From Skeletonema marinoi (lineage: Eukaryota; Bacillariophyta; Thalassiosirophyceae; Thalassiosirales; Thalassiosiraceae), in NCBI GenBank assembly GCA_030544225.1, contig CM060493.1, positions 310,001-374,000 on the forward strand: a DNA stretch of 64,000 nt, read 5' to 3'. Position 1 is the first letter of the stretch. Every line of letters starts with the position of its first letter. A program made the position numbers and the translations under genes. The notes under the pieces were generated by a model. The model was not told where the DNA came from. It did no database searches and saw only the letters and a list, made by a program, of their open reading frames with translations. Shown one piece after another: positions 1-9,649 of this stretch.

Positions 1-2
1 AG

Positions 3-1132
3 ACTCCATCGAGGAAGAGTGAAGATGTGGATTTTAACCCAAGCAATATCTTCTCCTCGCCCCGGTCGGCTTTGAAGAATAGTAAGGTGAATACAAGTGA
101 TAAGCGTGATCTCCGAACAACGTTTACGACAGGGAGGGCGTCGATTTTGGGCACACCCCAAGTGTCCAAGAGGGTTGACCTGTCATCGATCAACACGCCA
201 GATGTCAACTTTGAATCCATCCAGGGATTCACTCCCCTCTCCATGGCCAAGACAAAAGTTGAAAGTGGACAATTCGACGAGATTCTGGATGCAAATGAAC
301 TATTCTCCCCAAGTGAGCTGTTTGCCGATGTTGGGAATACGTTCGTGGACGGGCTCAAGACTCCCAAGACCCCTCATGCAAGCAGTAATCCACGCATGTG
401 CATTGCCAATGTTCGCTTTGGGGCTACTCCCAAGGCTGCGGACATGAAACAGCGTCATGTGGCGATTTCTCCCATTGGCAGCCTGCAATCAGTTCAGCAG
501 AATAAGAAGAAGAGACGATCTCTCTTTGATACTATCCACCAGTCGGAGAAGAAGGCGAGGAAGGATGGAGCTTCTACTCCTGGACTGGGAATGGTGACAC
601 CCTCCTTTTCGATATCGTCTAGTACCACCGTGACGACGTATCCGCTCACTGTATGCTCGTCGGCAGCCTCCAGTCGGACGACCATGACGTTGGAAGAGCT
701 CAGCAAAATCAAACCAATACCCATTAATTCTACACTGCAAAAGGATGGCAGTAGCTTGAATCATCCAACCCACCAACAACCCGATTGTTCTGGCATGGAG
801 CCAAAACATATCACGCATCACGATGTCCAGTTGGAGAATTTATCACCTATGACGACCATACCAAAGAGGGTTGATGGACATGACTCCACTGAGAAGTTTT
901 GGACAAGTGCGGGTAATCTAGATCATTTGACGCCGTTCCGGTCGGATGGAGTAACATCGACAACTCCTCTCAATAGTGAGTATGAACAATGAAACCATTG
1001 CTTGCCCTTGCGATCAATTAAGCGTAACTTGAAAGCTTACATGATGTCATATTTCTCTTCTCCTTCACAGGCAATTTCCTTCAAACGCTGTTGGAAGACA
1101 ATGGATCTGTATCAAAATCATTGAGCCTCTAA
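3..1132 (+). CDS. 3' part of a Ser/Thr-Pro-rich, probably nuclear protein (possibly MYB3R-like C-terminal region)
   Basis: The reading frame is already open at the window edge, so the start lies outside. Two exons are visible: 3-975 and 1071-1132. The intron has a GTGAGT donor at 976 and a CTTCACAG acceptor ending at 1070; joining them gives an uninterrupted frame that ends in SLSL and TAA at 1130-1132. The protein is low in hydrophobic residues and rich in S/TP sites (ILGTPQ, INTPDV, TPKTP, SPIGS), with a basic cluster NKKKRRSLFD near residue 170. Such regulated C-terminal tails are known in cell-cycle MYB3R/A-Myb-type factors, but the DNA-binding part is not in the window, so this family call is a guess. 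The splice structure is well supported. Confidence 0.62.
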
Positions 1133-1134
1133 TG

Positions 1135-1385
1135 GCAGAGGCATGTAGCTATTTTTGTCATTGCCAAGGCTTCTGTTAATAGTCATTAGCAATTATTATT
1201 AAATGTAAAAACATCATTATTATCCTACACGTAGATTGTACTAAGAGCAGTCAGTGTTTCTAATCATCTCTTGACAAGTTAGTCGGCTGGAGCAAAGATG
1301 CTCAGTGCTTACGATGTCGGGGTGCTTTATTTTTTACCAATGACTTCAGAGTAATAATAAATGTGTCGTTCTTCTTCATTCTTCA
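1135..1385. repeat. Dispersed flank repeat, copy 1 (other copy at 46347-46570)
   Basis: Begins with GCATGTAGCTATTTTTGTCA directly after the stop codon of the preceding gene. It matches 46347-46570, with small indels, down to the AATAAATGTG(T)GGTTCTTCTTC stretch. Both copies lie upstream of an LRR gene, so an extended 5' flank was duplicated with LRR copies 1 and 9. No coding potential is seen. Confidence 0.7.
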
Positions 1386-1441
1386 TGATAAGTATGATAT
1401 CTACTTATTAATGATATGGGTGGCATCTTCCATGAGGTTAA

Positions 1442-1595
1442 GCCCTCTTTTTACTGAACCGATGCTGCCTCAATTGCACGGGCGAGCCCGTCAGAGCGCT
1501 TTTCAATTCTTGTGTGATGTGCTTCCGACTTTTAGTTCCTGCGATACCCTCATAAATAATAACCTCGCAACTCGCAGACCCTCTTCCGTGCCTTC
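1442..1595 (+). promoter_or_regulatory. Conserved 5' leader/promoter module of LRR copy 1
   Basis: Carries the sequence motif found upstream of most LRR copies in the window: GCCCTCTTTTTAC, then GAGCCCGTCAGAGCGCTTTTCA, here about 95 bp before the ATG. The same block occurs near 6541, 10986, 17700, 20103, 24463 and 46726. Its conservation in a non-coding position suggests core promoter or 5' UTR function; no TATA box or initiator can be assigned with certainty. Confidence 0.5.
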
Positions 1596-2520
1596 ATGAT
1601 GATGGCGGCCGACGAAGAATGGTACATTTATAGGCGGGGCGATGTTATCCCGCCTGGTGTAACTCGTGTCCGCATAGATGAATCCCTCACAGTCATTCCG
1701 GCAGAGGCATTTCAATGGAATCGTAACATCAAAGAATTGGATTGTCACAATCGTGTCAAAAAAGTTGAAGAAAGGGCATTTTATAGCTGCCCTCTTTGAG
1801 ACGAGTAATTATGCGAGGCGTCAGAGTTGTTGAGCGGTTGGCGTTCTATAATTGTGAAGCCCTGGCGATTGTTGAATGTGGCAAGCTGGAAAGAATTGAA
1901 GAGAGTGCATTCGGTGGTTGTATATCTTTGACGAGCATCAACCTGCCATCCGCCAAGCTTGCTGGGGGTGCGCATTCGCTGGTTGTCACGCCCTGACGAA
2001 CGTCAAATTTGGTAAAAAGCTGGAATCGATCGGAAGGGCGGCATTCTTTCGCTGCACTTCTCTGGAACGAATCACCATCCCATTGAAAGATGGCATCATT
2101 GCTGCTGATGATACATTCCAAGGGTGTGAAAATTTGAAGCACGTTGATTTGGTTGAGGAAGCGGTACTGCGTGACACCATCGCTGCTTTACTGTTGGAAG
2201 AATGGAAAAATGACATGAACAGAGACTTGTTATCGATCGATCAGATTCTTTCATATACATCTGCTGGGTCTGGATATGATGATGTGGGGGGGAAGGCTTT
2301 GGTGATACGAATGTGGATTTCATCAGTTCTCAACAAACTTACTCTCCACAAAGCACAGCATCGCCGCTTATTGAACGAGGCTGATAATACACTCCAGCAT
2401 GCTCTACCAAACGATATAGTGAATAAGAATGTCCTTCCTTTCCTCAAATTGCCATCAAAACGTTTCAAGGAGAGGATGACCAAGAAGAAGAGGAGTATGC
2501 TATTGCTATTGCTTGAATAA
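1596..2520 (+). pseudogene. BspA-like LRR protein gene, copy 1, frameshifted
   Basis: Starts with the family N terminus MMMAADEEWYIYRRGD and ends with the helical C-terminal part (LLLEEWKNDMN, RMWISSVL, LPNDIVNKNVLPFL). Two frame changes interrupt it. The first is a missing base in TGCCCTCTTTGAG near 1792, where intact copies read TGCCCTTCTTTGAG. The second lies near 1970, in the repeat after INLPSAK. Each reading-frame piece aligns with intact copies. The last residues run into a basic tail (KERMTKKKRS) instead of the usual acidic one. It could be a true pseudogene or an assembly error; the first change is in a short C/T run. First LRR gene of the tandem array. Confidence 0.75.
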
Positions 2521-2589
2521 ATTGGGAGAATAATAGTATCGCCTTCACCGAATGGATTGCCGATGATTGAAACAAGTGAGAGTTGAAAT

Positions 2590-2975
2590 TGAAAAGCGTC
2601 ATCATCGTTCAATAGCCATTTAGCACGCACTTAGATAGTTATAATATAATAAACAAATAGCCCGATCCACCATCGAATTCATTCTCCCACCCACCCTTAC
2701 TTCTTTCTTACACATAGCCAAACAGTAGCACCAACGCAGTGAAAATACTCTCTCGTGTCCCACGACGCAACAAATATACAAATAGCACAATACAATAAAC
2801 GCGATTGATTGACATCATCAACTGCAGATGTCCCCAATTCTTTCTCTTCCTTCTACGACTAGTGGAATAGTCAAGTATAAGTATAACATAGCATGATGAC
2901 CTCGATTTAAGATGAGATCGCTTGTCATCACAATGCCATATTCCACCACATCCTCATACAACAAGCTCGTCATTC
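2590..2975. repeat. Conserved spacer between convergent LRR and zinc-finger genes, unit 1
   Basis: Contains AATAGCC-T-TAGCACGCACTTAG, then AACAAATAGCCCGATCCACC, and further T/C- and A-rich text up to the zinc-finger stop codon. Nearly the same sequence is at 7790-8160, 14715-15095, 21345-21720 and 25645-26030, and a piece is at 39631-39730. It is the shared 3' region of the two genes and probably holds both polyadenylation sites. No gene is seen in it. Confidence 0.75.
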
Positions 2976-2978
2976 CAA

Positions 2979-4347
2979 CTACTCTCTACGACCTTCCATA
3001 GCTGCAGCTTCACTCAACCTCCTCTTCTTGTTACCCCCTTCACCACTTGCATTCGCACCAACACCCTCGACCAAAATGTTGAAATGACGCTTACAATACC
3101 CACCCTTCTGCGTCACATTACTACAATGCGCAGCATTGCAAAATCGATACTTGACTTTACCACCATGCTTCATGCATAGGCCACCAACTTTGGCTTGCTT
3201 GGTGCATTGCGATATGGAGCACTTTTTCTTCTTGGAGGACTGCGATTTGAATGGAATGGTAGTGGCATTGGATGAGATGGGACGTTTGATTGTAGCAGTG
3301 GCAGTAGTGGGCACTGCTGCTTCTTGTTGTGCGTTGGGTGGTTGTTCACGAGCCTGATGCTGCAGTTGTCGCTGCTGTGATTGCTGCTCCTCATTGTGAA
3401 CAACGTTAGTTGTGATAACATCTTGACGTTCTTCATCTTGAGCCAGCTGCTGTTCTTGTCCAACAGTATCAGCAAGAGCAAGATTAGATCCTGTGAAATG
3501 GTCATTGATTTTGTGATATAAACTTGTTAGAGACAATCTTGACGGCATGATTGATAACATAACATATCCATCCATCAAAGTGCAACAACTTACCACCAAC
3601 CCTCTCACCAAGGCTAACCCCAACATGCCTAGCACAAACACCCTCCTTCCCCACCGGACGACTCTTACACCCACCCACCAAACACCGCTTATACTCCTTC
3701 ACAGCCCCATGTCGAATACACACTCCACCCTTTTGAGCATACTTGGTACAATCGGGGATGGAACAGGTGCGAACCCGTGCTCCGTGGCGTGCGCAGACTC
3801 CTTGGTTCATGACGCGGTTGGGGCAGGAGGGATGGGAGCATTGTGGTTTGCGGTATTTCTTCTTCTTGGCCGTGGCGGATGATGATGAAGAGTCTTGGCG
3901 TGCAATAGCAATCGTTGATGACATATCATCGGCTGATTGCTTCAGCTCTCCACACGGCTGCTGACCATCATCGCCCTCACTCATCATGTTATTCTTATTA
4001 GCCGCAGTATGCCGCTTCTTGATAGGCAGTGCAAAAGGATTCATACATCCTCTCTTACCACCACCACTCGCACCACCACCACTCCCCTGAGTCTTCATCC
4101 TCGGAGGAGCCGTACTATTCTGAATAGTGGGCAGAGCCGCAAACGGAATGTCATCGACTAGTTCTATCGTAAAGGGGGGCGTCACTGTGGGCGTAGAGCT
4201 GGCGGAAGAAGTGGAGTGAAAGATGTCGGATGCGATTCTGGAGGAGGTGGGCCAGCATTTGGTCATGAAGGTGTTGTTGTTCATTGATGATGGCTGAGGA
4301 GGAATTGATGATGTTGATGGACGACCTTGCTGCTGAGATGGCATCAT
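2979..4347 (-). CDS. WRKY19-like zinc-finger protein, copy A (five fingers)
   Basis: Exon 1 is 4347-3594 and exon 2 is 3490-2979. The 103-bp intron has a GTAAGT donor and a TTTCACAG acceptor, and the splice keeps phase 1, giving about 421 residues. Three fingers of the form C-x4-C-x10-G-x-C-x2-H (CSHPSCPN..GVCARH, CSIPDCTK..GVCIRH, CLVGGCKS..GVCARH) end exon 1; two more (CSISQCTK..GLCMKH and CNAAHCSN..GYCKRH) are in exon 2. Between them is a Gln/Ser/Thr-rich linker. A basic ALPIKKR stretch may be a nuclear signal. WRKY19-type fingers are known from stramenopile proteins of unclear role, probably nuclear. The start is uncertain: the frame is open upstream to a stop near 4470 but has no ATG before MMPSQQQ. 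Confidence 0.8.
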
Positions 4348-4359
4348 TCCTGATGACAC

Positions 4360-5618
4360 ATCATAATGTGCACCATCAGAAGAGACGGCGGCGGTGGCGA
4401 CGGCATCATTATTGATGGTTGCAGGCTGGTTCTTGTTGTTGTTACCCTTGCTAGGCGGCGGAGAATGATCTCATGGTCTCGATCTAAACACAGGAGAGTT
4501 GTCGAAGTGATTGTGGCGCACTTTTTGAGATGGGCGTCTCTGTCGTATCAAATTCATTATTTACTGATTCTCACCCATCTGATGCACCATGTTGCCGTAG
4601 TTACTATTGCCATATCTTGTCTCTAGAGTGGTCCAATAATGATGAAAGTGGCGTTTTGAAAAGTCCTTGAGCTGCTCTATCATTAGGCGTATAATCAGCC
4701 TCACTGGAGCACTTTGAAGAACAGATTGCCTCGGCTAAAAAGGGGTTTAGAAAATGACCGACGGCCTTCAAATCCAGCCGACAGCCGATTTTCAAACCTT
4801 AGCATGACATTAATTACACACACGGGCGCATCCACCATATGAACGGTGCTTCGCCCGGGGGACTCGCCTCAGAAACGCTTCGCTGAACACATTGCGTATA
4901 AAGCATGCATTATATGAAGTTGACACGGGTGAGATCCAATGACAATCGGTACATGTCAACATCCAATAATCATCACCATCATCATTCACTTTATCTCTAT
5001 TATCTCCCCTCTCCTCCCTTCGGTCGGCTCGCTTCTGATACAGCAATCTACTAATCCACCAACACCAGCAGCAACAGCACTCCACCAATCTCATCAGTAG
5101 TAGTTGCTGTTTGGTGGAGTGTGGATTGGAGCAACAACAAAAACAACAATAATAGTGCCGACCGCAGCCAAGGCCAGCCAATGATGAGTCATACAGGAAA
5201 CGAGTTCGACCTGTGCCGGCAGTCAACATTTGCGAGTCCCACCGGTAGGGAGGACGAGCTGTGATAATTCAACAAACAAGCTCATGTTCTTACTTACCCG
5301 CCAGCTCAGATGATGAAAAGATGCAACTTCGAGGATGCGGCGGCAAGCAGCAATAATGCCCAGTGAAGAGTAGTGTGCATATTCATGAGGCATGCAAATA
5401 ATCAAGGAAGTCTGGAAAATTAACCACTGCCTCTTCAGGCAGTTTTTCAATGTGCTCACACAGTCGGAGTTCTCCTGTAGCTATCAGATTAAATCATGTT
5501 GTGGGAAGAGTCTTTGTCAAATGAAAGCTGATGCTTGTTTCTGGCCAAAACTTCATGAATAATGATAAAAGTGTGGTTCTTCTTCGTCATGTTGTAACGT
5601 ATTATTGTTGGCATTGGA
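4360..5618. repeat. Conserved array spacer upstream of the zinc-finger gene, unit 1
   Basis: About 1.1 kb that recurs at 9650-10815, 16610-17635 and 23210-24355. Landmarks are AAATTCATTATTTACTGATTC, GGAGCACTTTGAAGAA-AGATTG, a GCCTCAGAAACGCTTCGCTGAGC imperfect hairpin followed by a GTATAAAG TATA-like box, CAA-rich simple repeats, and TGCCGGCAGTCAACATTTGC. Short ORFs differ between copies and are disrupted, so it looks non-coding and probably carries the divergent promoters of the zinc-finger gene (minus) and the next LRR gene (plus). Confidence 0.65.
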
Positions 5619-6198
5619 GAGCTAGAGACTTTCTGGAAGATCATTACAGGCGAACAGGACGCATGTAAACAACAACAATGTACGACTACCAAGTCGCACA
5701 ACCAAGAGTGAGAACTCGTTAAACATCGATCGAATGATCTGAACCGCATTGCGCAACCCAGATGCATGGAGGTAATTGTGGGTAAAGTTGTTGACGAAGA
5801 AACGTGTCAGGCTTTATGAACAGCTTGAAGGGCAAGACTCACGTCTAGCCTGCCGTAAAACACCAAGCTGAAACTCTGTCTAATAATCTATCCCAGGTCG
5901 GTGCAGAGGGGATCCCATAGACTTAGACATGGCAAAAGAGTAAGAGTACCCAATGAAGACCGTCGTAGGTCAGCTGCACCTATAAATTGAGGTCCTTTAC
6001 TGCGTAATGGCATTAGGATTGGAAAGGCTCAGATGCATGGTAACATGAGCATCTGTTTCACACTTGAATATCGGGAAAAAGCCTTTTGTGAAGCAACACT
6101 TTTTATAGTAGAACAGCGAGCGATAAATCCATTTGTAGCTACAGGATAGTTATAGATCTAAGCGTGGTAATGCTAGTAGAACTCACTCACTCACTCAT
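5619..6198. other. Insertion of about 580 bp present only in unit 1
   Basis: In the other units the spacer reads directly from ATTATTGTTGGCATT to TGGCTCTCCAGATGAAGG. Here these are separated by unrelated sequence that begins GAGAGCTAGAGACTTTC and ends with a short ACTC repeat. No long ORF, terminal repeat or target duplication could be made out with confidence, so its origin is unknown. Confidence 0.5.
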
Positions 6199-6240
6199 TG
6201 GCTCTCCAGATGAAGGTGATAGCTCTTATCCGTAGGTCAC

Positions 6241-6395
6241 CCTAAAATGGTCTCCAAATCAAAAATGTCGGACCATTTTGGTCTCCAAAACACTAGTATC
6301 AATGTAAAAATGGGGTGGAAATCTAAAATGGTCTCCAAATTTTGATGGAGACCAAAATGGTCCGACATTTTTTGTAGAGGCACTTGATGTAAATC
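6241..6395. mobile_element. Small foldback element or hairpin-forming insertion
   Basis: Two perfect 27-bp inverted arms, 6261-6287 and 6346-6372 (core ATGTCGGACCATTTTGGTC), are separated by 58 bp. A direct repeat CTAAAATGGTCTCCAAAT occurs at 6242 and 6323. The other array units lack this sequence. It resembles a very small non-autonomous foldback/MITE; no clear target duplication is visible. Confidence 0.55.
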
Positions 6396-6537
6396 TAAGA
6401 ATGACTTTTCCCTCCCTAGCTGTGGCTAACAAAACAAAACACGCAAGGTGTGTACAAATGTGTACGGTAGTAGGTGGTAAGCTTTCTGACAAAGCCTGGC
6501 AAAAAAGATCCGCGGGCGGGAGCAAATATTTGGAGAT

Positions 6538-6698
6538 TGATGCCCTCTTTTTAACGAATTAATGCTTGCAATCGCCTATAATCTACTGTAGGGGCGGCCC
6601 GTCAGAGCGCTTTTCAGATCTTGAGTGCTCTTTTTGACAGCGAGCAGCGAGGAGGAGACGTGGTGGCGATACCTTGCATCATAATAATATCATCCTTC
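6538..6698 (+). promoter_or_regulatory. Conserved 5' leader/promoter module of LRR copy 2
   Basis: GCCCTCTTTTTAACG, GGGGCGGCCCGTCAGAGCGC, then CTTGAGTGCTCTTTTTGACA about 75 bp before the ATG. This is the clearest form of the module shared by the LRR copies. Confidence 0.5.
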
Positions 6699-7523
6699 AT
6701 GATGATAGCCGCCGACGGATATTTCAATTATACCGGCAGGGACGGCGAAGTTATTCCTCCTGGTGTAACTCGTGTCCGCATCGATGAATCCCTCACAGTC
6801 ATTACGGCACGGGCATTTGAAGGAAATCCAAGCATCGTTGAAGTCGATTGTCATGATGGTGTCAAAACTGTTAAAGAATGCGCATTCGCCAACTGCCCTT
6901 CTTTGAGACGAGCAATCATGCCAGGCGTCAAAATTGTTGAGCGGCGTGCATTCTATGATTGCAAAGCCCTGAGGTATGTTGAATGTGGCAAGCTGGAAAG
7001 AATTGGAAATTATGCATTCGCTTGGTGCAAATCTTTGGGGAGCATCAACTTGCCATCTGCCAAGATCGTTGAGAATGATGCATTCTACAATTGTACAGCC
7101 CTGGAAGAAATCACCATTCCATTGAAAGATGGCATGATTACTGCTGATAATATATTCCAAGTGTGTAAAAATTTGAAGCAAGTTAATCTGGTTGAGGAAG
7201 CAGTACTGAGTGACACCATCGCCGCTTTACTATTGGAAGAATGGAGAAATGACATGAAGGATAAAATTGATGCAATCAATCAAATTCTCTCTACAACACC
7301 TGCTGGGGGTGTTCATTTTTATGATCTGGGAGGAAAGGCCCGGGCGATACGAATGTGGATTTCATCAGTTCTTGGCAACATTATTGGCTACAAAGCACAG
7401 CATCGCAGCTATTTGAACGAGGCTTCTACTACACTCAAGGTTGCTTTACCAAATGATATCGTGATGAATAATGTTCTCCCTTTCCTCGAATTGCCATCAT
7501 ACACGTTTGAGGGAGAAGATTAG
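6699..7523 (+). CDS. BspA-like LRR protein, copy 2 (one repeat short)
   Basis: An open frame of 274 residues from the family start (MMIAADGYFNYTGRD). It has the conserved N-terminal strand VTRVRIDESLTVI, three full LRRs, and the C-terminal helical part with LPNDIVMNNVLPFLELPSY. Compared with the 295-residue copy 3 it lacks one repeat of 23 residues (the one with FGKELE) between AKIVENDAFYNC and the ITIPLKDG segment; the loss is in frame, as expected for recombination between repeats. No signal peptide or membrane segment is seen, so it is probably cytosolic or nuclear. Upstream in-frame codons exist from 6621, but the MM(M/I)AAD start is common to the whole family. Confidence 0.85.
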   Translation: MMIAADGYFNYTGRDGEVIPPGVTRVRIDESLTVITARAFEGNPSIVEVDCHDGVKTVKECAFANCPSLRRAIMPGVKIVERRAFYDCKALRYVECGKLERIGNYAFAWCKSLGSINLPSAKIVENDAFYNCTALEEITIPLKDGMITADNIFQVCKNLKQVNLVEEAVLSDTIAALLLEEWRNDMKDKIDAINQILSTTPAGGVHFYDLGGKARAIRMWISSVLGNIIGYKAQHRSYLNEASTTLKVALPNDIVMNNVLPFLELPSYTFEGED

Positions 7524-7700
7524 GAGAGAAGCAAGAAGATGGTGATTATTGTGAGGTGTTAAAGAATGTCCTTCCTTTCTTCAATGCCGGCATACACGTT
7601 TGAAGAGAAGGATGACGAAGATAGATGAAAAAGACTAAAGTGGCGATGTTGATGATTTTCCAACGATTTTGAAGCCATCATACACCGAAGCGAAGGCGAA
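7524..7700 (+). other. Decayed C-terminal extension downstream of LRR copy 2
   Basis: After the stop codon comes a relic of a further C-terminal module: AATGTCCTTCCTTTCTTCAA and ACACGTTTGAAGAGAAGGAT repeat the NVLPFLELPSYTFEGED coding text in shifted frames. The same relic is present after copy 3 (14446-14640) and copy 8 (39745-39959). It is followed by the conserved 3' spacer (7790-8160). Confidence 0.5.
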
Positions 7701-7789
7701 GTCAACGATTTAATAGGAAGATAAGAGAAGCAAGGAGACATGAGCCATTGAGGAAGGAACATCTATACATTCCGCAGCGACGCTGTCAT

Positions 7790-8160
7790 CATTCAATAGC
7801 CATATAGCACGCACTTAGATAGTTATAATATAGTAAACAAATAGCCCGATCCACCATCGAATTCATTCTCCCATCCACCCTTATATACTTCTTTCTTACA
7901 CATAGCCAAACACTAGCACCAACGCAACAAATACACTCGTAAACATACTCTCTCTTGTCCCACGACGCAACAAATATACAAATATATCACAGTACAAACG
8001 TGATTGATTGACATCAACTGCAGATGTCCCCAATTCTTCTCTTCCTTCTCGACTATATAGCAGAATAGTCGAGTATCAGTATCGCATAGCATGATGACCT
8101 CGCTTTAAGATGAGATCGCTTGTCATTACAATGCCATATTCATAGCAATCAGAGCCATTC
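7790..8160. repeat. Conserved spacer between convergent genes, unit 2
   Basis: Same landmarks as at 2590-2975 (AGCACGCACTTAGATAGTTA, AAATAGCCCGATCCACCATC, AACTGCAGATGTCCCCAATT). No gene is seen. Confidence 0.7.
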
Positions 8161-8163
8161 CAA

Positions 8164-9526
8164 CTACTCTCTACGATCTTCCATTGCTGAAGCTTCACTC
8201 AACCTCCTCTTCTTATTACTCCCTTCACCACTTGCACCAACACCCTCGACCAAAATGTTGAAATGACGCTTACAATACCCACCCTTCTGCGTCACATTAC
8301 TACAATGCGGCGCATTACAAAATCGATACTTGACTTTACCACCATGCTTCATGCATAGGCCACCCACTTTGGCTTGTTTGGTGCATTGGGATATGGAGCA
8401 CTTCTTCTTCTTGGAGGACTGCGATTTGAATGGAATGGTGGTGGCATTGGATGTGATGGGGCGTTTGCTTGTAGTAGCAGTGGCAGTAGTGGGCACGGCA
8501 TCTTGTGGTGCGTTGGGAGGTTGTTCACGAGCCTGATGCTGCAGTTGTCGCTGCTGTGATTGCTGCTCATCGTGAACAACATTGGTAGTGGTGGTAACAT
8601 CTTGACGTTCTTCATCTTGAGCCTGTTGCTGCTCTTGTCCAGCAGTATCAGCGGCAGCAAGAGTAGATCCTGCGAAATGGTCATTGAAAGTGAAGAATAA
8701 AAGTGTTAGAGAGAATCTTGACAGCATGATTGATAAGTAGCATACATACATCAAAGTGCAACAACTTACCAACACTCTCACCATCAACAAGGCTAACACC
8801 GACATGCCTAGCACAAACACCCTCCTTCCCCACCGGGCGACTCTTACACCCACCCACCAAACACCGCTTATACTCCTTCACGGCCCCATGTCGAATACAC
8901 ACTCCACCCTTTTGAGCATACTTGGTACAATCGGGGATGGAACAGGTGCGAACCCGTGCTCCGTGGCGTGCGCAGACTCCTTGGTTCATGACGCGGTTGG
9001 GGCAGGAGGGGTGGGAGCATTGTGGTTTGCGGTATTTCTTCTTCTTTGCCGTGGTGGTGGATGATGAAGAAGAGTCTTGACGTGCAATATCAATCGTAGA
9101 CGACGTAGCAGCTGATTCCTTCAGCTCTCCACACGGCTGCTGACCATCATCACTCACATCCATCATGTTCTTCTTAGCAGCCGCAGTAAACCGCTTCTTG
9201 ATCGGCAGTGCAAAAGGATTCATACATCCTCTCTTACCACCACCACCACTCTTACCACCACTCCCCTGACTCTTCATCCTGGGAGGAGCCGTACTATTCT
9301 GAATAGTGGGCAGAGCCGCAAACGGAATATCATCGACTAGTTCTATCGTAAAGGGGGGTGTTACCGTGGGTGTGGAGCTGGCTGAAGAAGAAGTGGCGTG
9401 AAAGATGTCGGATGCGATTCTGGAGGAGGTGGGCCAGCATTTGGTCATGAAGGTATTGTTGTTCATTAATGATGGCTGGGCAGGAATTGTTGATGTTGAT
9501 GTATCTTGCTGCTGAGTTGGCATCAT
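8164..9526 (-). CDS. WRKY19-like zinc-finger protein, copy B (five fingers)
   Basis: Exons 9526-8770 and 8669-8164 are joined over a 100-bp intron (GTAAGT donor, TTTCGCAG acceptor, phase 1), giving about 420 residues. All five C-x4-C...C-x2-H fingers are intact: three at the end of exon 1 and two near the C terminus. The linker is Gln/Thr-rich, and the conserved block SSRIASDIFHATSS...FTIELVDDIPFAALP lies before ALPIKKR. It is convergent with LRR copy 2. The frame is open upstream of the first ATG (MMPTQQQ) through a GTG, so the true N terminus may differ, as in copy A. Confidence 0.8.
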
Positions 9527-9649
9527 ATCTGATGACACATGATGTGCACCATCATCAGAGGCGGCGGTGGTGGCGGCGGCATCATTATTGATGGCTGAAG
9601 GCTGCTTCTTGTTGTTGTTGTTAGTGTTAGCCTTGCTGGGCGGCGGAGA

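Noticed and set aside
1786-1830. Programmed ribosomal frameshift as an explanation for the broken LRR copies
   Set aside because: Intact copies need no frameshift, the site is not a known slippery heptamer with a downstream structure, and copy 1 has a second break. Mutation or sequence error is simpler.
4366-4626. Short ORFs in the array spacers as genes (also 9523-9747 and 23023-23307 minus)
   Set aside because: They differ in length and frame between the spacer copies and overlap the zinc-finger N-terminal text in another frame. No copy-to-copy protein conservation was evident.
6690-7181. Long antisense ORFs opposite the LRR genes (163 codons here, 157 codons at 20423-20896)
   Set aside because: They arise because the repeat codons have few stops on the other strand. 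They have no own start context and are broken in other copies. The sense frame has the conserved protein.
8349-8684. Minus-strand ORF overlapping exon 2 and intron of zinc-finger copy B
   Set aside because: It is another frame of the same exon. The spliced frame has conserved fingers in all copies; this one has none.
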